DNA of 60,528 nt from positions 1-60,528 of IMG/VR virus record IMGVR_UViG_3300044712_000071; one strand, 5' to 3'. This DNA comes from a virus. A program made the translations under genes and the position numbers. Positions within the stretch are counted from its first letter, which is position 1, and each line of letters begins with the position of its first letter. The notes below the pieces were generated by a model. It did no database searches, was not told where the DNA came from, and saw only the letters and a program-made list of their open reading frames with translations. Positions 59,740 to 60,528 of the stretch are shown here, piece by piece.

Positions 59740-60528
59740 ATGAATCAATACCAAGAATTTATCGCCAAATCTCGCTATGCACGCTACTTACCTGAACAAT
59801 CTCGAAGAGAGAATTGGGATGAGACCTCTCTTAGATGGGTCAGATTCTTTCAGAAAGAATTAGGAGACAAAGTTGATGCTCAAACATGGGCAGACTTAAC
59901 TCATGCTATTAAAGATTTAAAAGTACTACCTTCAATGCGTAGTATTATGACTGCTGGTGAAGCATTAGATCGTACTCACGTAGCAGCATACAACTGTTCT
60001 TATCTACCTATCGATAGTTCACGTTCATTCGATGAAGCTATGTATATCTTATTGTGTGGTACTGGTGTTGGTTTCTCTTGTGAAGAGAAGTATGTTAACC
60101 AATTACCTGTAGTACCTACACTAGAGATGTCTGATAAGGTTATTACTGTACAAGATTCTAAAGAAGGTTGGTGTGAAGCTTATCGTTTATTGATTGCTCG
60201 TATGTACGCTGGTATTATTCCTAAGTGGGATGTATCTTTGGTACGCCCAGCAGGTACTCCACTAAAGACATTCGGTGGTAGAGCTTCTGGTCCTGCTCCT
60301 TTAGTAGCTTTGTTTGATTACACAGTAAACAAGTTTAAGAACGCTCAAGGTCGTAAATTATCACCTATCGAATGCCATGATATCATGTGTAAGATTGGTG
60401 AGGTAGTTGTTGTCGGTGGTGTACGTCGATCAGCTATGATCAGCTTAGGTGACCTAAGTTCTTATGACCACGCTACTGCTAAGGCAGGTGCTTGGTGGGA
60501 GAATCACGCTGAGAGAGCATTAGCTAAT
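59740..60528 (+). CDS. nrdJ: Class II ribonucleotide reductase, N-terminal part
   Basis: Residues 1-263 of the 621-residue reductase that continues at position 1 after circular closure. Starts MNQYQEFIAKSRYARYLPEQ 14 bases after the RNA polymerase stop, behind TAAGGAAA. Contains C86 (AYNCSYLPID), equivalent to the redox C119 of the Lactobacillus enzyme, and LLCGTGVGFSCE. At 60457 an A gives Ser where the other copy has Gly (position 109), within GDL-S/G-SYD. Confidence 0.93.
   Translation, partial: MNQYQEFIAKSRYARYLPEQSRRENWDETSLRWVRFFQKELGDKVDAQTWADLTHAIKDLKVLPSMRSIMTAGEALDRTHVAAYNCSYLPIDSSRSFDEAMYILLCGTGVGFSCEEKYVNQLPVVPTLEMSDKVITVQDSKEGWCEAYRLLIARMYAGIIPKWDVSLVRPAGTPLKTFGGRASGPAPLVALFDYTVNKFKNAQGRKLSPIECHDIMCKIGEVVVVGGVRRSAMISLGDLSSYDHATAKAGAWWENHAERALAN
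60349..60528. repeat. Terminal redundancy, right copy
   Basis: Copy of bases 1-180 with one difference (A at 60457). It shows that the assembled molecule is circular or circularly permuted; unique length is about 60,348 bases. Confidence 0.95.

Overview
This window is the nearly complete, circularly closed genome of a lytic, short-tailed (podovirus-type) phage of a Gram-negative host. The last 180 bases repeat the first 180 with one mismatch, so the unique genome is about 60,348 bp. The contig was opened inside a class II ribonucleotide reductase gene, which starts at 59740 and ends at 1257. The phage type is inferred from a T7-like single-subunit RNA polymerase, an A-family DNA polymerase, a gp4-like primase-helicase, a gp2.5-like single-strand binding protein, a large terminase, a portal, a DUF5309/SU10-like capsid protein, head-tail adaptor and nozzle candidates, and very large internal virion proteins with no tape measure or sheath. 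I see no integrase, repressor or tRNA gene. The sequence is AT-rich. The host is unknown; the gene mix resembles aquatic podoviruses, which is inference.

Layout. (1) 1-3350, plus strand: end of the reductase, a structured RNA and terminator, then a tightly overlapping small operon with a Dps-like protein and a glutaredoxin. It ends at a bidirectional terminator (3360-3390) that meets the leftward genes. (2) 3403-40173, minus strand, read from right to left: large terminase, portal, scaffold candidate, major capsid protein, adaptor, a long coiled-coil fibre, a set of modular fibre/adhesin genes, a block of small and secreted proteins, a lysis cassette (coiled-coil membrane protein, 3TM holin, GH24 lysozyme), nozzle candidate, more fibre genes, a GNAT-like protein, and four ejection (internal virion) proteins. 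The 1261-residue ejection protein starts with a staphylococcal-nuclease-like domain. (3) 40174-60528, plus strand: many small early-type genes, then single-strand binding protein, nucleotide-metabolism genes (deoxyribosyltransferase-like, DUF3310, MazG-like, deoxycytidylate deaminase), DNA polymerase, 5'-3' exonuclease, GIY-YIG nucleases, primase-helicase, RNA polymerase and reductase.

Two non-coding signals stand out. A complete type II hammerhead self-cleaving ribozyme lies at 40739-40788, between two early cistrons. An 18-base motif (consensus AGCCCTGCTCTAAAGGAG) occurs six times, always oriented with the genes downstream: ahead of the terminase, the nozzle/tail block, the Dps operon and three points in the early region. 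It resembles the TATAGGGAGA end of T7-type promoters and is probably the promoter of the phage's own polymerase. The polymerase gene itself is preceded by a host-type extended -10 promoter (57436-57464). Together these suggest that host polymerase makes the phage polymerase, which then drives both arms of the genome outward from about 40.2 kb.
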